This document shows, piece by piece, positions 21,756 through 33,093 of a stretch of 64,000 nucleotides of DNA; positions within the stretch are counted from its first letter, which is position 1, and every line of letters begins with the position of its first letter. The notes beneath the pieces were generated by a model. That model saw only the letters and a program-made list of their open reading frames with translations. It was not told the DNA's origin and did no database searches. This stretch comes from Notolepis coatsorum. Its lineage: Eukaryota; Chordata; Actinopteri; Aulopiformes; Paralepididae. Made by a program: the position numbers and the translations under genes. The DNA is taken from NCBI GenBank assembly GCA_963971535.1, contig OZ020587.1, forward strand, positions 155,393,668 through 155,457,667, read 5' to 3'.

Positions 21756-24077
21756 TCAGCATGACCTTTCTGTATTACGCCTTCCATAAATGTTCTGTAC
21801 TCCTCGTGGAAAGCTGGATTCCGGTGGAACTTTCTCTTTAGTGACATCGTTCTTTGTTCTGCTAGATGGCGATTGTTTGGCATTCTGGTTTCCCTTTGCT
21901 TGAATGGAAGTGCAAGCTGGTAATGTCCATCTCTTTTCACAGCAGAGTTCGACAATTTCTACAAATCTTTTGTCTTCAACAGACATTTCCTTCTTTTCCT
22001 CATATTTCCTTTCTGGGAAATCATGGTTGTATTGTTCCATGAGAAGGTCGTTTAAGTCCGTTACTGAAATCCGATTAGAGGTGACAGATGAGTGCAGTCC
22101 AACCCCATCATCAGTGTTTAGTGTACCATTCACTATCCATCCTAGGACTGTTTTAACAGCATAAGGTCCTTCCCTCTGGCTGTTAATGACTTTCCACGGT
22201 TCCATTAGTTGTGGCGCATTGGTTCCTATAAGCAGTCCAACAGGCACATCAACTTCTTTCAGGTGAATCTCCTTCAAGTAGTCCCACCTTTCTAGTGCAG
22301 CTTGTGTAGGTATATGATCCTTGGTTACAGGGATTTCGTCTTGGATGTACAGTTTTGGTAGCTCATAGAAATCCGAACATTCTATGTTGCTTACTTCAAG
22401 TCGACCAGCAGGGACAAATGAAGTGTCAACAGCTTGCTCTTGGCCCATAGTTCTCAACAGGATTCGTGTTTTCTTTACCTTTGTATTCAACTGCCGTCTC
22501 AATGCTTCAGTACAAAAACATGCTGTACTCCCCGAATCCATGAAAGCATACGTTTGGATGACTTTAGTTGAGTTGGACATTTTTACCTGTACTGGTATGA
22601 TTGAAAGTGTTTGGCCATCACCGGCCCCGGTAATGCCATCACCGGCCCCGGTAATGCCATGGGCTTTCAGAGAAACCATGCCATTGTTGATTGACATACT
22701 TGTTTCACCCGTCTTTTGTCCTTCACCCTTATACATGTGCAGAATTGTTGGATGTTTTTGGGAACACACATTACATTTCAATCTGCTGGGACAATCTTTG
22801 CTTCTATGTCCCTTATTCAAACAGCTGAAGCATATTCCTTTAGACATCAAGCATTCAATGTTCTCCTTGTGAGGTCTTTTGTTCATTTTACATGCTTCAT
22901 CTGCATGTTCTCCTTCACAGAATACACACGGTCTGCGCACGGTTATCCTTGAACCTTTGTAGGGCTTCCGTTCGTCATGGAAAACCGGGGTTGCAGTAGT
23001 TGCAAAGCTACTTCGCTGATAGTCCAGGTTGAACCTTGCATTGAATGGTTTGCTTCCTCTTTGTTCCTTTTTGGGTGCAGGGTCTTGTATGTCCCCAAAA
23101 AGAGGATCTGTTGCCATTCTAGCCTGTCGCTCTATGAAGACAACAAGCTCGGGAAACTTTGCTCTTTTTTTATTACGTTCATAAAAATCGTAAGCAGTAG
23201 CTCGCCACCTCTCCCTGAGTCTGTATGGTAATTTTAGGATCACCAGCTTCATTTGTGATGGGGTGCTCATCTCTTCCAAAAATTCAATGTCTTGCATTGT
23301 ATTTAGACATCCACGGAGAGCAATTGAGTAGGCATGCAGTGCTCTTTTGTCCTCACTTTTAATAGCAGTCCACTTGGAAACTTTCTCCATACAAGCCGCT
23401 GCGATTAGGAGTTGATTTCCGAAGTTTTCTTCAAGCAGTCTTTTAGCTTCGTTATAACCCTTCTTGTGGTTTGTATACCGACAACTTCTTACAAGCTCTT
23501 TTGCCTGGCCTTCGGTAAACTGTTCAAGGAAGAAAAGGCGGTCTTTGTAGTTGTCAGTTTTTTCTTCAATTGAATGCTCAAAGACTCGGATGAATGACGG
23601 GTATTGTAGTGGATCTCCTTTAAACATGGGTATCTGGCTGGTAGGAAGTAATGAATGACGTTCTTTTATTAGTATTTCAGTTATTTTATTCTGTTTCCTC
23701 ATCACCTTTGCCAGGTTGCTGCTTTCGCTTGTTTGGTGTTGATCAGTGTGAGACTGAGGGGCTTGAGTATGAGAGGTTGTTGGCAGCACATGCCGGCTTC
23801 GACCAGCAGGGGCAGCACATCTTGTCTTATGGCTTGTTTGGTGTTGATCAGTGTGAGACTGAGGGGCTTGAGTATGAGAGGTTGTTGGCAGCACATGCCG
23901 GCTTCGACCAGCAGGGGCAGCACATCTTGTCTTATGGCTTGTAGCAGTATGGCTTGGCCACTGGTCCACCTCTTCTACCTCTTCTTCATCACTGTCCTCG
24001 TCTTCATCACTGTCCTCCCTCGTCTTCATCACTGTCCTCCTCTCCTTCATCACTGTCCTCCTCCTTGCCTTCATCAT
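21756..24077 (-). pseudogene. Pao-type gag and protease remnant
   Basis: The 773-residue frame has a DUF1759-like gag (PMFKGDPLQYPSFIRVFEHS), knuckles CVFCEGEHADEAC, CFSCLNKGHRSKDC and CNVCSQKH, and an aspartic protease motif AFMDSGSTACF. A 35-residue repeat occurs twice in the N-terminal third. It is part of the fossil element. Confidence 0.85.
23737..23940. repeat. Exact-looking tandem duplication of about 105 bp in gag
   Basis: The block GGTGTTGATCAGTGTGAGAC through CACATCTTGTCTTATGGC occurs twice back to back. It encodes the doubled 35-residue segment (CAAPAGRSRHVLPTTSHTQA). The copies appear identical, so the duplication is recent relative to the element. Confidence 0.88.
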
Positions 24078-24659
24078 GTAGCTTATACAGTTTATCTTTC
24101 ATTCTTCCATTGTCATGGTGTTTATTTGAACATGCCTCATTGTCTTGACCACGCTCTTGTTCCTCACTATTTGATAGTGTTCTTAATGTTGCATCTGCAG
24201 CGTCAATGACAGTTTTCATCTCAAGCTCCTCTTGTAGGGTATTTATGGCTGCTTGTCTGTTTTCCAATTCATGACTTATTGCTGCTTGTTTGGCTTCCAA
24301 TTCATGACTTTTGGCTTCCAATTCGTGCTTCAAATCCCTTTGTTGTTTTTCAAGGTAATTTTTTTTCTTTAAATTGGCAAGACGTGCCCATCGCGGCAGC
24401 TTTTTCAGCTTGAGTCCTTTTAAACATAGATGAAGTTGTTGAGCTCACACCACTTATACGACTGCTTGGACCCCTTTTGCTACTTCTGTAACTGGTTGGT
24501 GCCTTTTCTTGCTGCTGGGAACGGGTGGCAACCTCGCACATGTAAGTTGTTACGATATCATGGAATCTGCTAAAAGGATCAATTTTTTAGTGCCAACCTA
24601 GGTTGTCTTGTACTTTATCCTCCTCGTCAATGAGATCCTGAATGGTTGCGTGATTGTTT

Positions 24660-25561
24660 ATAACTTTTTCAATGGCTCGGAATGCATTAAAATTGCATCA
24701 TTTTCCAGTCAACATTGTCAAGGCAGATTGTTTTTTTATCGCTTCATTTACGTTTGATAGTCACTCGTTTTTTCCGAACAACCCTATGATGATGATAGTC
24801 TTTTACTGGAATATTCCAGAACGTTGTCATTTGTCGGCCTATTTATGAATCGTTTTCAAATAAACGCTAGATGGATCGATAGTGTGTGCGCACACACACT
24901 CGTGCCACGCGCTGATAATCGCGGCTCTTATTTCCTGATGGCTTTTACAGTCAAAACGGCTATATCACATATAGTGGAAACGCTTATATCTCCGTGAAAA
25001 CGAGTAATTATCCTAAGACTGATAACATAGATTCCTTACCTGCAGGGCTGTACAGTGCGACATGTATATCGCACGTGCTACAGCAACAGCGGTCTGTGCG
25101 ATGAATGGATTTACTTCAGTAGCACTGGTGCGATAGGCATTCGGTTCATATTGATACTCTTATTTTGAAAATCCTGTCACAGGTCTCATTTCCGCCTAAG
25201 CGCAGCTCCAGTCATATCTTGAAAAAATCGATAATTGTATTGATCCACTGTGTACAGTAGAACACATATTCGCCGTGGCACCAAGGTTCCAGAATGAACT
25301 CTGGTAGTCCCCGGTTAAATCAGTGAGAAGTAAAATTTCACTTTGAGTCCAATCCAAAAGGGTGATTTACCATCTGGGAGACGATAGGGGGTGCTTTTTT
25401 CCACATCTGAGCGCCGGCGGTGCCTGGATATCCAACGGTAGGCTCTCTTGATGCAATATGATTTCAGATCGCTAATAAAAAAAAACAGAGAAATCTCGTG
25501 ATGGGCATTCAACGGTTGGGGGGGGTAAACCCGAGAAATCTCGGGCGTGGCATCCAAAGTG
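24660..25561. mobile_element. TTAA-family element, one end truncated
   Basis: The right end, read inward on the - strand, is TTAA then CACTTTGGATGCCACGCCCG. Internal blocks (CCCCTATCGTCTCCCAGATG, and AACGCTAGATGG with GAACGTTGTCATTTG) match 62987-63825 in reverse. The left terminus is missing where the BEL/Pao fossil abuts. Confidence 0.7.
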
Positions 25562-25565
25562 TTAA

Positions 25566-26040
25566 CGATACACTTTTTAAACGTATCGTGATGTTTTGCA
25601 CAAACCCTCATGTCAGTTTCTAAGCTGCCGCGGTTGAGATGAGACTCACTGATTATTATTTTCTCACAGTAGTGTGTGTATTTTTGGCTAAAGTGGATAG
25701 AAAACACAGTACTGTGCAAAAGTCTTAGGCACCCAAGAGTTTTTAATATAAATTGTCTTAGATGTTAATAATGAATCTGTCAGTAGACTACTCTTTTAGA
25801 TTTTTTTTAAACTTAATAAAAATTTTAATTCATCAATGCAGACCTATGTTGCAGGGACTATTATAATCATCATGTTGGTGTGACTGTATGCATCAAAGGG
25901 TTAAATCAAGCATTTTTGAGTCGAGTTAGACCGCGCTCTCAGTATCTGACACTGGGTGCTGAAATCCCAAGAATTATATGGAAGAAAGCAGAAGGCCGGA
26001 CCAGCACTCTCAGATTTAAATATATATATAATTTTTTTTT
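25566..26040 (+). other. AGPS intron 1, no recognised feature
   Basis: AT-rich intronic sequence with no supportable gene. Confidence 0.4.
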
Positions 26041-26540
26041 ATTCCCCCCCCCCCCCCCCCCCCCCCCCACATGCTTTCCTCCGACACATGTGCAGCCGGC
26101 AGCCAGCCTGGCAGCGCAGACTCTCACTGGGAGAGTAACGTGTGGAAGGTCACACTACCTCCCTCCAGATCCTACCCTCGCTGTGCAGGCGCCCCGACGG
26201 AACTGTAGGGGTCGCTGTCCACAACGCCCAGGACCCACCCATCGGCTTTCCCACCCCTAACACTGCCAATTGTGTTAGTATGAACGATCAGCCAAGCTGA
26301 TGGCAACGCCGAGAGCTGGACTCGAACCCAGCGTCTCCAGCGTTGATGGTGAGCGCCTTGCCCACTACACCACCTAGCCTCCGGCCTCCCGGACCAACAG
26401 TAGGGGGAGTGCGCAACAACCAGGAAGGGGGTTGGGAATTGGCATAACGACTAACAGTGGGATGGGAGAGAAATCTGAAAAGAGGGGGGAGAAAGATAAT
26501 AAAAAAACAACAAAAAATATATATAAACCAGAAACTATTT
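26041..26540. mobile_element. tRNA-derived SINE with inverted 5' half
   Basis: 26041-26382 carries a SINE on the - strand, with its head GGAGGCTAGGTGGTGTAGTG at 26382 and B box GGGTTCGAGTCC. From 26383 the same family's 3' tail runs on the + strand (AATTGGCATAACGACTAACA, GGGATGGGAGAGAAAT) and ends A-rich near 26540. The head-to-middle arrangement fits twin-primed insertion. The poly-C run at 26045-26069 caps the inverted part. Confidence 0.7.
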
Positions 26541-27655
26541 ACTATATTTTTTTTACGCATGGTGAAACGTTTTCCTCTTTTTGTTTTCTTATAGAATTTT
26601 GGGTTTGCAATTGGCTTATTTAGTTTCTGGTTTATAAGTGCTTTAGAGGAAATGTCTAAATATAGTGTATCATGACATAGCCAAAAAATATCGTGATATC
26701 GCCCAGCCCTAACGTGGCGTGAGGTGTTTGGAGATCAGAGCAGCACAATGGAAACGGGAGATGACCTTTCCCCCCTGTCACGTGTCTCGTGGCACATTCC
26801 CGCTTTTTGTTTTTCACCATCGATCTACCGCAGCCTGTGTGAAGTTAGGTGGCGACCGGTGAGAGGAACTCTTTAAGTAGGCCTTACATCACTAAAATGT
26901 CTATTGACTTAAGTTTGTGGCATGCAGCATTTCCTGTATTCTGTCAAGACGACAGGCTTTTGGCTTCCGTTCAGTTCGAATGTTCCAGAGATTCCTGCTT
27001 CTCCACCCCTCGTGCTCATCACAGCCCCGAGTGATGTCCACCCGCCGTACCGCCACTGACCCCTCTTGTGGTGTTTGTCGATGCGTTTCCTGCCAGTGAC
27101 GTGTGCCAACTGCGTCGGGGACGGATCGGCGGTCGGAAAGGATTCACAGGGGAGAGTCCGCTTCAGTGTCTCGTTTCATTCATCACTCCCTAGATTCATA
27201 GGAATCTCCACGGCGTCGAGTATGAATCCTCGTGGCCTTAACGTAGTGATGGAGTTAGCAGATTGGTGAGTTGCGGCTCCACCGAGGGAGGGAGTGGATC
27301 GTCGCCGATTACGGACGCATCCCGCAGTAGTAGGCCATCGGGCCGTTTATTTTCCACTTCTCGACGTGAAACAAACAATGGTGATGGAGTCTGGACACCC
27401 TCGCGGAACGCAGTCGTTGGGTTTAATAATATTGCGATAAATGTGATCGATGTGTCCTTGAGCAAGCTTGTTTTGTAGCCAAAGCTAATTTTGCGACACC
27501 GTTGCCACCTTATCTCTCATCTTATGCTGCTCTGGAACACTGGTCCAGTGATCGTCTGGTTCTCCACGTTCCAGAACTAATCGTGGTAAGACTGCTTTCT
27601 GTATCGGTGCAGCGGAATCATTGAATCTATTACGTCACCTAGAACTACGTAGGGA
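26541..27655 (+). other. AGPS intron 1, mostly unclassified
   Basis: 26640-26710 ends in GATATCGCCCAGCCCTA, a hAT-type terminus related to 28358. The remainder, 26712-27655, shows no recognised gene or repeat. Confidence 0.4.
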
Positions 27656-27910
27656 TGTGGTTATTTTTTTATTCTTTTTTTTTAACATTCAAATATATAT
27701 ATATTGTTTACATTCAAAGCTTCTATTGAAGTATTCGAACGAAGCTTCGAATGTCGCTCGTCATATTTTATGACTTAATCATAAAAAATATATATTTAAA
27801 TATCCTCAAACTAAATCCTCAATTTGAATAAGGTGGTTCATTTGATTAAATTAGTAATTTCTTTTTATTAAATCAACTTTCTTAATTAATATAACTCAGT
27901 TTCATCAACA
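27656..27910. mobile_element. hAT-type fragment, related to 38763-39275
   Basis: TATTGAAGTATTCGAACGAA, ATATTTTATGACTTAATC and CCTCAAACTAAATCCTCAAT recur at 38790-38935. No end can be fixed. Confidence 0.55.
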
Positions 27911-28357
27911 TAAATAATCCAATAAGGGCACAGTTGGTACGAAAGTGATGGTGAAGTCTTGATGGAGCGCCGAGTGGATGCAGATAGGCTACATAATTTA
28001 TGATTGTTTTATTTAAATTTGTATGACTATCGGCATAGTTTTTTTTGGTGAAGTGCCCCTTTAACCCACCAAGTAAAAACTAACATTTCTTTCCTATTTA
28101 ACGGAATGGAATTCCCTCCCAAGACAGACGGGTCGGCACGAAGCGTCTTCGGTGAACAGTGGCGGTCTCTCGTCTTTCTTTCCAATTTAACCTAATCTAC
28201 CCGACCCGACATTAACTGACAGGGAAAGTATTACATTACATGGCAAATGTTATTGAATGATGGCCTTCCTGCTAGCAGCTTGTGCTCCTCCGTGATGACT
28301 ATGATCAACTAGATGCCCCGCCTCGCCGTCAGCGGAGAGGAATTCTCATCTGTAGAC
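27911..28357 (+). other. AGPS intron 1, no recognised feature
   Basis: No gene or repeat was recognised. Confidence 0.4.
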
Positions 28358-29110
28358 TAGGGCTGGTCGATATGGCCAAAAAACAAAAATGATATCACTA
28401 TCGTATCGATAACGATATAACAATATCGATAATTATAGATATCGAGTGATATGATGAGTATTAAACTTTTTTTTTCTTTTTTTTTAAAAACCGATTCATG
28501 TTTATTTTGCAGCAATTCTTTGTCGTTGCCGCCATATTTAGTGTTACAGCCCCTCACACCAGTTCTCGGGCTGCAGCTGGTTTGAAAGCGAAAGTAAACC
28601 GGCTTCTCTGCTGGCTGTGGCTCCAGGGGAGTTGAACAGTTCTGGCTCTGCTAGTTTCTATCTTTTGGCGCTTTTTTGGTGGACAAACCACCGCACATGT
28701 GCACCGTGACTCGCGACTGGAGTCTAGCTCTGCTAGCACACATAGCCTACTGTGTACAGACGGTTTCAAACTGTATTTTACATTAGAAAGCAAACAAAAT
28801 AAATTGACAAGAGAAAAAGATATCTCAATTTGGTCAGTATTGTCATTTGGACAAGCAAAGCCATTACTTTAAGTTGCAAGAAAGACAAGTCTGTCCACAG
28901 TCTCTGGTTTTAAAACTGCCCTGTTGCAGGTCACCAAAAACAAAAAAAATTATTGATTTGATCTATTGTTTTAAATTGATTGTGGGTCATGTTGCACTCA
29001 GCAGTCTCCCTCAATGACTAGAGTTAAAATAAAGTATAAATAAAATTTTTGATATTGAAATCATGATTATTAAACGCTCAATGATTTGAGAACATCGTAA
29101 GCCTATCGTA
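28358..29110. mobile_element. hAT-like element with TAGGGCTGGTCGATATGGCC terminus
   Basis: The left end is clear and is followed by ATATCGATA-rich sequence. The right end is degraded near ATCGTAAGCCTATCG. The interior (28500-28790) has no intact frame. Confidence 0.5.
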
Positions 29111-29225
29111 TGATGACGACTATTTGTTTTACCTTCTCGACCGAAGGCTGCCTTTCCGTCATTGTCCACGAGTTTCCAAGACGTTTCAAATTAACTGGAG
29201 AAACGCGCCGTGTCTCCTCCTCCCT

Positions 29226-29545
29226 TACAGCCTATCCTGCCCCACTACAGCACCTGGTGACCTCCTTAGGCCTAAAAAAAATGGGTTGGTTCCTGTTGCC
29301 GACCGACTCTGCCGATTTAGGTGCGACCCAAATTATTTTAAGTACTTTTTTTTTTTTTTTTTTTGCAATACATTTGAGTGAATCTTAGTCAAAAAGTGCA
29401 GTCCATGTCAATAATTAGAATATATAAAAAGCAAGTATTTCACAAACAAAGAAATTCCCTATCCATCCATGGAAAAAATAAAAAATACCCATGGCCTTAA
29501 CTGACAACCAACAGGAACCAAACATTTTTTTCCTTTTAGGCCTTA
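29226..29545. repeat. Dispersed repeat containing GGTTCCTGTTGGTTGTCAGT
   Basis: The blocks at 29262-29305 (+) and 29386-29541 (-) belong to a family also seen at 17391-17439 and 18226-18300, where the TTAA element at 17440-18225 inserted into it. Family unknown. Confidence 0.5.
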
Positions 29546-29780
29546 CAGCCTATCCTGCCCCACTACACCACCTGGTGACTCCCTTACAGCCTATTCTGCC
29601 CCACTACAGCACCTGTACGGACCACCTTACAGCCTATCCTGCCCTACTACACCACCTGGTGACCCCTTACAGCCTATTCTGCCCCACTACAGCACCTGGT
29701 GACCCCCTTACAGCCTATTCTGCCCCACTACAGCACCTGGTGACCCCCTTACAGCCTATTCTGCCCCACTAAAGCACCTG
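29541..29780. repeat. Minisatellite, about 40-42 bp unit, six copies
   Basis: CCTTACAGCCTATTCTGCCC plus CACTACAGCACCTGGTGACC repeats six times. A lone unit stands at 29226-29266. The open frame across it is an artefact of the repeat. Confidence 0.85.
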
Positions 29781-29867
29781 TCACAGAAGCCATTATCAGG
29801 GTATCTGCAGGGTATTAAAAAGTCTTAAGTTTAATTTGCACGGGTATTACATTTTTGCGGGGGGGGG

Positions 29868-30095
29868 CAAATGAGAGTCCGCGCTGGCAGGTGAAAAGAA
29901 GTGACTGGCTGCCTCCATGTATCGTAGTGGACATGTGATGGGCTTCTATCCTCCCTACGACCGGCCAGTGGGGGGCACATGCGAGCAACGATCAGGACAG
30001 GGGAGGGAGAATTGGCACGAGAGGAAAATTGGGAAGGGTGATGGGAGAAATCACGGAAAAAAGGAGGAGGAAAAAGTAGGTAAAAAAAAAATGAA
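29868..30095 (+). mobile_element. SINE, 5'-truncated
   Basis: It matches the 3' two thirds of the SINE at 54325-54806: GAGAGTCCGCGCTGGCAGGT, GCGAGCAACGATCAGGACAG and the A-rich tail. Confidence 0.8.
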
Positions 30096-30246
30096 ATGTT
30101 CAAATGTATTCATGCCGGGAGCTTGTTGCGTCTGGCGAGAGCTTGTATGGAACGTGCAAGAATAAAAAAATAAAAGTGCAGCCGCTAGTTCAGCAGTGCT
30201 ATGTTTTAGTTTAGTCTTGCTAGTATGGTCGTGGAATTGGCCTTAA

Positions 30247-30348
30247 CCCTTTCACTACCACACTACAGACTGTTGGCAGTGAAAGTGTTAACCTTCTGTA
30301 TTTTCTCAGTGAAAGGTTTAACCCTTTGGTGGTGTGGTAGTGAAAGGG
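30247..30348. mobile_element. piggyBac-type MITE, 102 bp, perfect ends
   Basis: It is flanked by TTAA at 30243-30246 and 30349-30352. The inverted termini CCCTTTCACTACCACAC are perfect for 17 bp. TTAA duplication plus a CCC start are hallmarks of piggyBac ends. Related fragments lie at 6930-7010 and 18713-18775. Confidence 0.88.
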
Positions 30349-30394
30349 TTAAATGTTCTAAGTGGTATTAAAGTCTTAAATTTAACTTGTTGAA

Positions 30395-30460
30395 AGCTGT
30401 CTGATTAATAAGATATTCCTTTATTGATCCCCTTGGGGAAATTCAGGTGTGCAACAGTCT
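30395..30460. repeat. LINE-tail-like motif
   Basis: TTTATTGATCCCCTTGGGGA is the common fish LINE 3' block. A relic recurs near 62880. Nothing else is recognised from 30461 to 30802. Confidence 0.5.
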
Positions 30461-31217
30461 TGATGACTAACGACGGGCTTATAATGCCACATCAGAGGTT
30501 AATCATGATTTATTGGGGTCATACTTGAACCTCTGTGTTCTTGACTTTGTCGGGTGTCTTTGCCGACTGGAGATTGAATCGACAGGGGAAGGGGTTGAAC
30601 CTCTAGTGGATTCTGCTACCTCTGTGGACCGCTAATCCTGTTTTGAATGTGTTGTCCCCACTCCCTAACATCGCCATGACTACGAGGCTGTTGTGGCCTG
30701 CCTGCCTCTGGTGGGCGGGGCTGTGTGTAGTAGCTACTAGCCTGTAGCAGCACCCAGGGAATACTGCAGGGTTTAGTCTGCAACCTCTCGGACAGTAAAT
30801 TTGCCAACTGACGAGTACAAGTACTGTTTTTTGGGGATTTGTACTTTACTCAAGTATTATTAGGTTTGTATACTTGTACTTTTACTCGATTACATTTCAG
30901 AGAAAAAAAACATACAATTTTACTAATTTAAAATGCAGACCTACAAAGTACAAATCTTGCAGGTCCAACTATTTTAATTGGTATATTTGTTTCTCTGGCC
31001 GAACTAACGTTATTAATCCTGCAGCCGTTCTTTATTTTAAAAACAGCCAAATCCCCATCAATGGAGAATGAACCCGCCCATACCCATGCTGATTGGTCCT
31101 TGTGCAAGACTAGAAAGCGGGGATCTTTGATTAAACACCTGCTATCAGAAGAGTGACTATAGAAGATGGCCACAAACTATTTTACTCAAGTGTTTTTAGC
31201 CAGATACTCTGACTTTT

Positions 31218-31385
31218 TTTTTGTAGATTTGTTTGTTCTACCGGGCAGTCCGGGAGAGGGAGAGGAAGAACGGGAGACGGAGCAGGGGGGGAAGACATTC
31301 GGCAAAGGACGGCGGGTCCGGGAATTGAACCCGGGTTGGCCGCTTCGCGACGCAGCGCGTTACATGGATCGCCACTTGGGTGCCC
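31218..31385 (-). mobile_element. tRNA-derived SINE, 15-bp target duplication
   Basis: The - strand head is GGGCACCCAAGTGGCGATCC with B box GGGTTCAATTCC. GATACTCTGACTTTT flanks it (31203-31217 and 31386-31400). It is the same family as 16364-16545. Confidence 0.85.
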
Positions 31386-31428
31386 GATACTCTGACTTTT
31401 ACTTGAGTATGATTTTGAGACTACCCTT

Positions 31429-32066
31429 TAGGGCTGCACGATTAATTTAAAGGGGAACTATCTTATAAATGGCCTTTTTGAGTGTTTAGCATTGTTTCCT
31501 AGCTATGTGAACTTATATTAATATGATCTGTCTCAAAATTCTCATATTGGCGCATTCTTCCAATTCTCCTCTCACAATATTCACCCTCACTGAACTGAGT
31601 AATTTGAAAATGTGATGATTTGTGATGTCAGAAAGACACCGCTGCATGTTAATGGAGAGGTGCAGGATGAGCTGCACACAGTAGCTGGACCTGGACCTGG
31701 AGCCCAGGCTCAAAACAGCTCGAGATCTTGAGGTAGAAAAATGCTGTTTTTGAGGACTTGATTAGAAATACAAAACAATGAATAAAAAAAAATATATATA
31801 TTACAGAGGTGTTCCATAGACTCACAGGAATTGTGTAAAAGTGCCCAAATAGTGAAAGAAATAGTAAAATAGTCTCCCTTTAAAAAAATCGATTCATAGA
31901 CCTATGCGATCTCATTTCTAAATTATGATTTATTTCTTTTACTTTAAATACTTTTTATACTTAACTTTTTAAAATGATGACAAAATAAGAATCTTGTGAA
32001 AATCGTGATCTCAATTCTTAGAGAAAAATAACGTGATCACATTTTAGCAATAATCGTGCAGCCCTA
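31429..32066. mobile_element. hAT element, TAGGGCTGCACGATTAAT family
   Basis: Inverted ends are TAGGGCTGCACGATTA and TAATCGTGCAGCCCTA. Flanks CTACCCTT/GTACCCAT agree at 6 of 8. It contains the further insertion at 31449-31882. Confidence 0.8.
31449..31882. mobile_element. Unclassified inverted-terminus element nested in 31429-32066
   Basis: The termini AAAGGGGAACTAT and, inverted, AAAGGGAGACTAT match at 10 of 13 positions. TTTAA-like sequence lies at both junctions. No coding capacity. Confidence 0.6.
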
Positions 32067-32182
32067 GTACCCATACTTTCACTTAAGTACAATTTCTGGG
32101 TACTTTTTACAACCCTGCCAACTGATAACGCACGACTAAGTCATGAACTTTCGTCCATGTCAAATAACGGAGGCCTAGTTGG

Positions 32183-32630
32183 TAGGGGTGGGGGGGGGGA
32201 ATCTATACGTAGTAGTATCGCGATACTTTGCGTGGCGATACTGTGTCTATACAGGGACGCCAAGTATCTATATTTAATTATTTAATAAAAAAATTATTAT
32301 TAGGAAGTTGCATTGTTCATTTCAATACCTGTAATAGTACAGTAGTCCACACACACTGTACATTCAGTTAAGTTGGAATATGACTGTAATACAAACAGTT
32401 CAGTTTGTCAGGTACATGCAACACAGATTACAGTGTTTACATCTGTCTGCTTGAGAAAATACAATGTTCTGCAATAAAAATTATTGAAGTGAGATGAACA
32501 GACTGAAGTTTTACTTTGCAGTTGAAAAAAGGTAATATCGCAATATTAATATTGCAATACTCAGCATATCGCAATATATTTAGTATCGCAATACTACGTA
32601 TCGTGAGGCCTCTGGTGATTCCCACCCCTA
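32183..32630. mobile_element. hAT-type MITE, TAGGGGTGGG family
   Basis: The right end is GTGATTCCCACCCCTA, shared with 42508-43329. The duplication is CTAGTTGG/CTAGTTAG (7 of 8) at 32175-32182 and 32631-32638. Confidence 0.85.
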
Positions 32631-32763
32631 CTAGTTAGTTAGGAAAATAGAATTAGCTTTGTCAAATTCCTGTATTTTATTCTTTGTCTTAAGTCATGTT
32701 GTTCTTAACCGTTTTCTCAGCTGTACTATCTTTTTGCTGAGCACTGAACCTCGTATTATGTAA

Positions 32764-32882
32764 GGGATAATGTATAGCTATGAGGTCATTGTCGCAAAAT
32801 AATTGACCGACACGGAGTTCTGGAACGCAGTGAAGGTCAATTATTTTGCGACAATGACAAGAGTATAGCTATACATTATCCC
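32764..32882. repeat. Foldback repeat with arms of about 45 bp
   Basis: GGGATAATGTATAGCTAT and CATTGTCGCAAAATAATTGA on 32764-32808 pair with their complements at 32835-32882. The loop is about 26 bp. It is a likely palindromic MITE. Confidence 0.8.
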
Positions 32883-33093
32883 GCTTATTACATGGCTAAC
32901 TTACTAACAATCTACCTAATTCATTTTACACCATCGCCAAGACGAGATCAAATGCAGACGCAGTTGTTCTGTGGCTCCTGTCATCGCCGGCAGCCGGCAG
33001 GTCTGGTCTGATTACCTGATGAGTGCAGCTGTGCATATGCTGAGTTTAGCTTTCGTGACTGTCTGCGACCAAAATGCGTGATTGTGATTAGTC

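Larger units (their letters stand above)
20480..24560 (-). mobile_element. Second BEL/Pao retroelement fossil
   Basis: The - strand parts in order are: gag N-terminal coiled coil (about 24007-24541), gag with zinc knuckles and protease (21756-24077), and integrase (20802-21650). No LTR pair could be identified, and no reverse transcriptase core is seen. It is broken, and its ends are uncertain. It looks older than the element at 1-6350 because it lacks recognisable LTRs. Confidence 0.8.
30811..32116. mobile_element. hAT-like element hosting a SINE and another hAT
   Basis: GCCAACTG flanks both sides (30803-30810 and 32117-32124). The right terminus, read inward, is AGGGTTGTAAAAAGTACCC, and both ends carry TTGTACTT-type subterminal motifs. 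Two later insertions occupy most of its length. Confidence 0.65.

Noticed and set aside
25880-26260. 126-residue frame
   Set aside because: It spans poly-C and the inverted SINE; there is no domain support.
29491-29772. 93-residue frame with repeated PAPLHHL-type motif
   Set aside because: It is an artefact of the 40-42 bp minisatellite.
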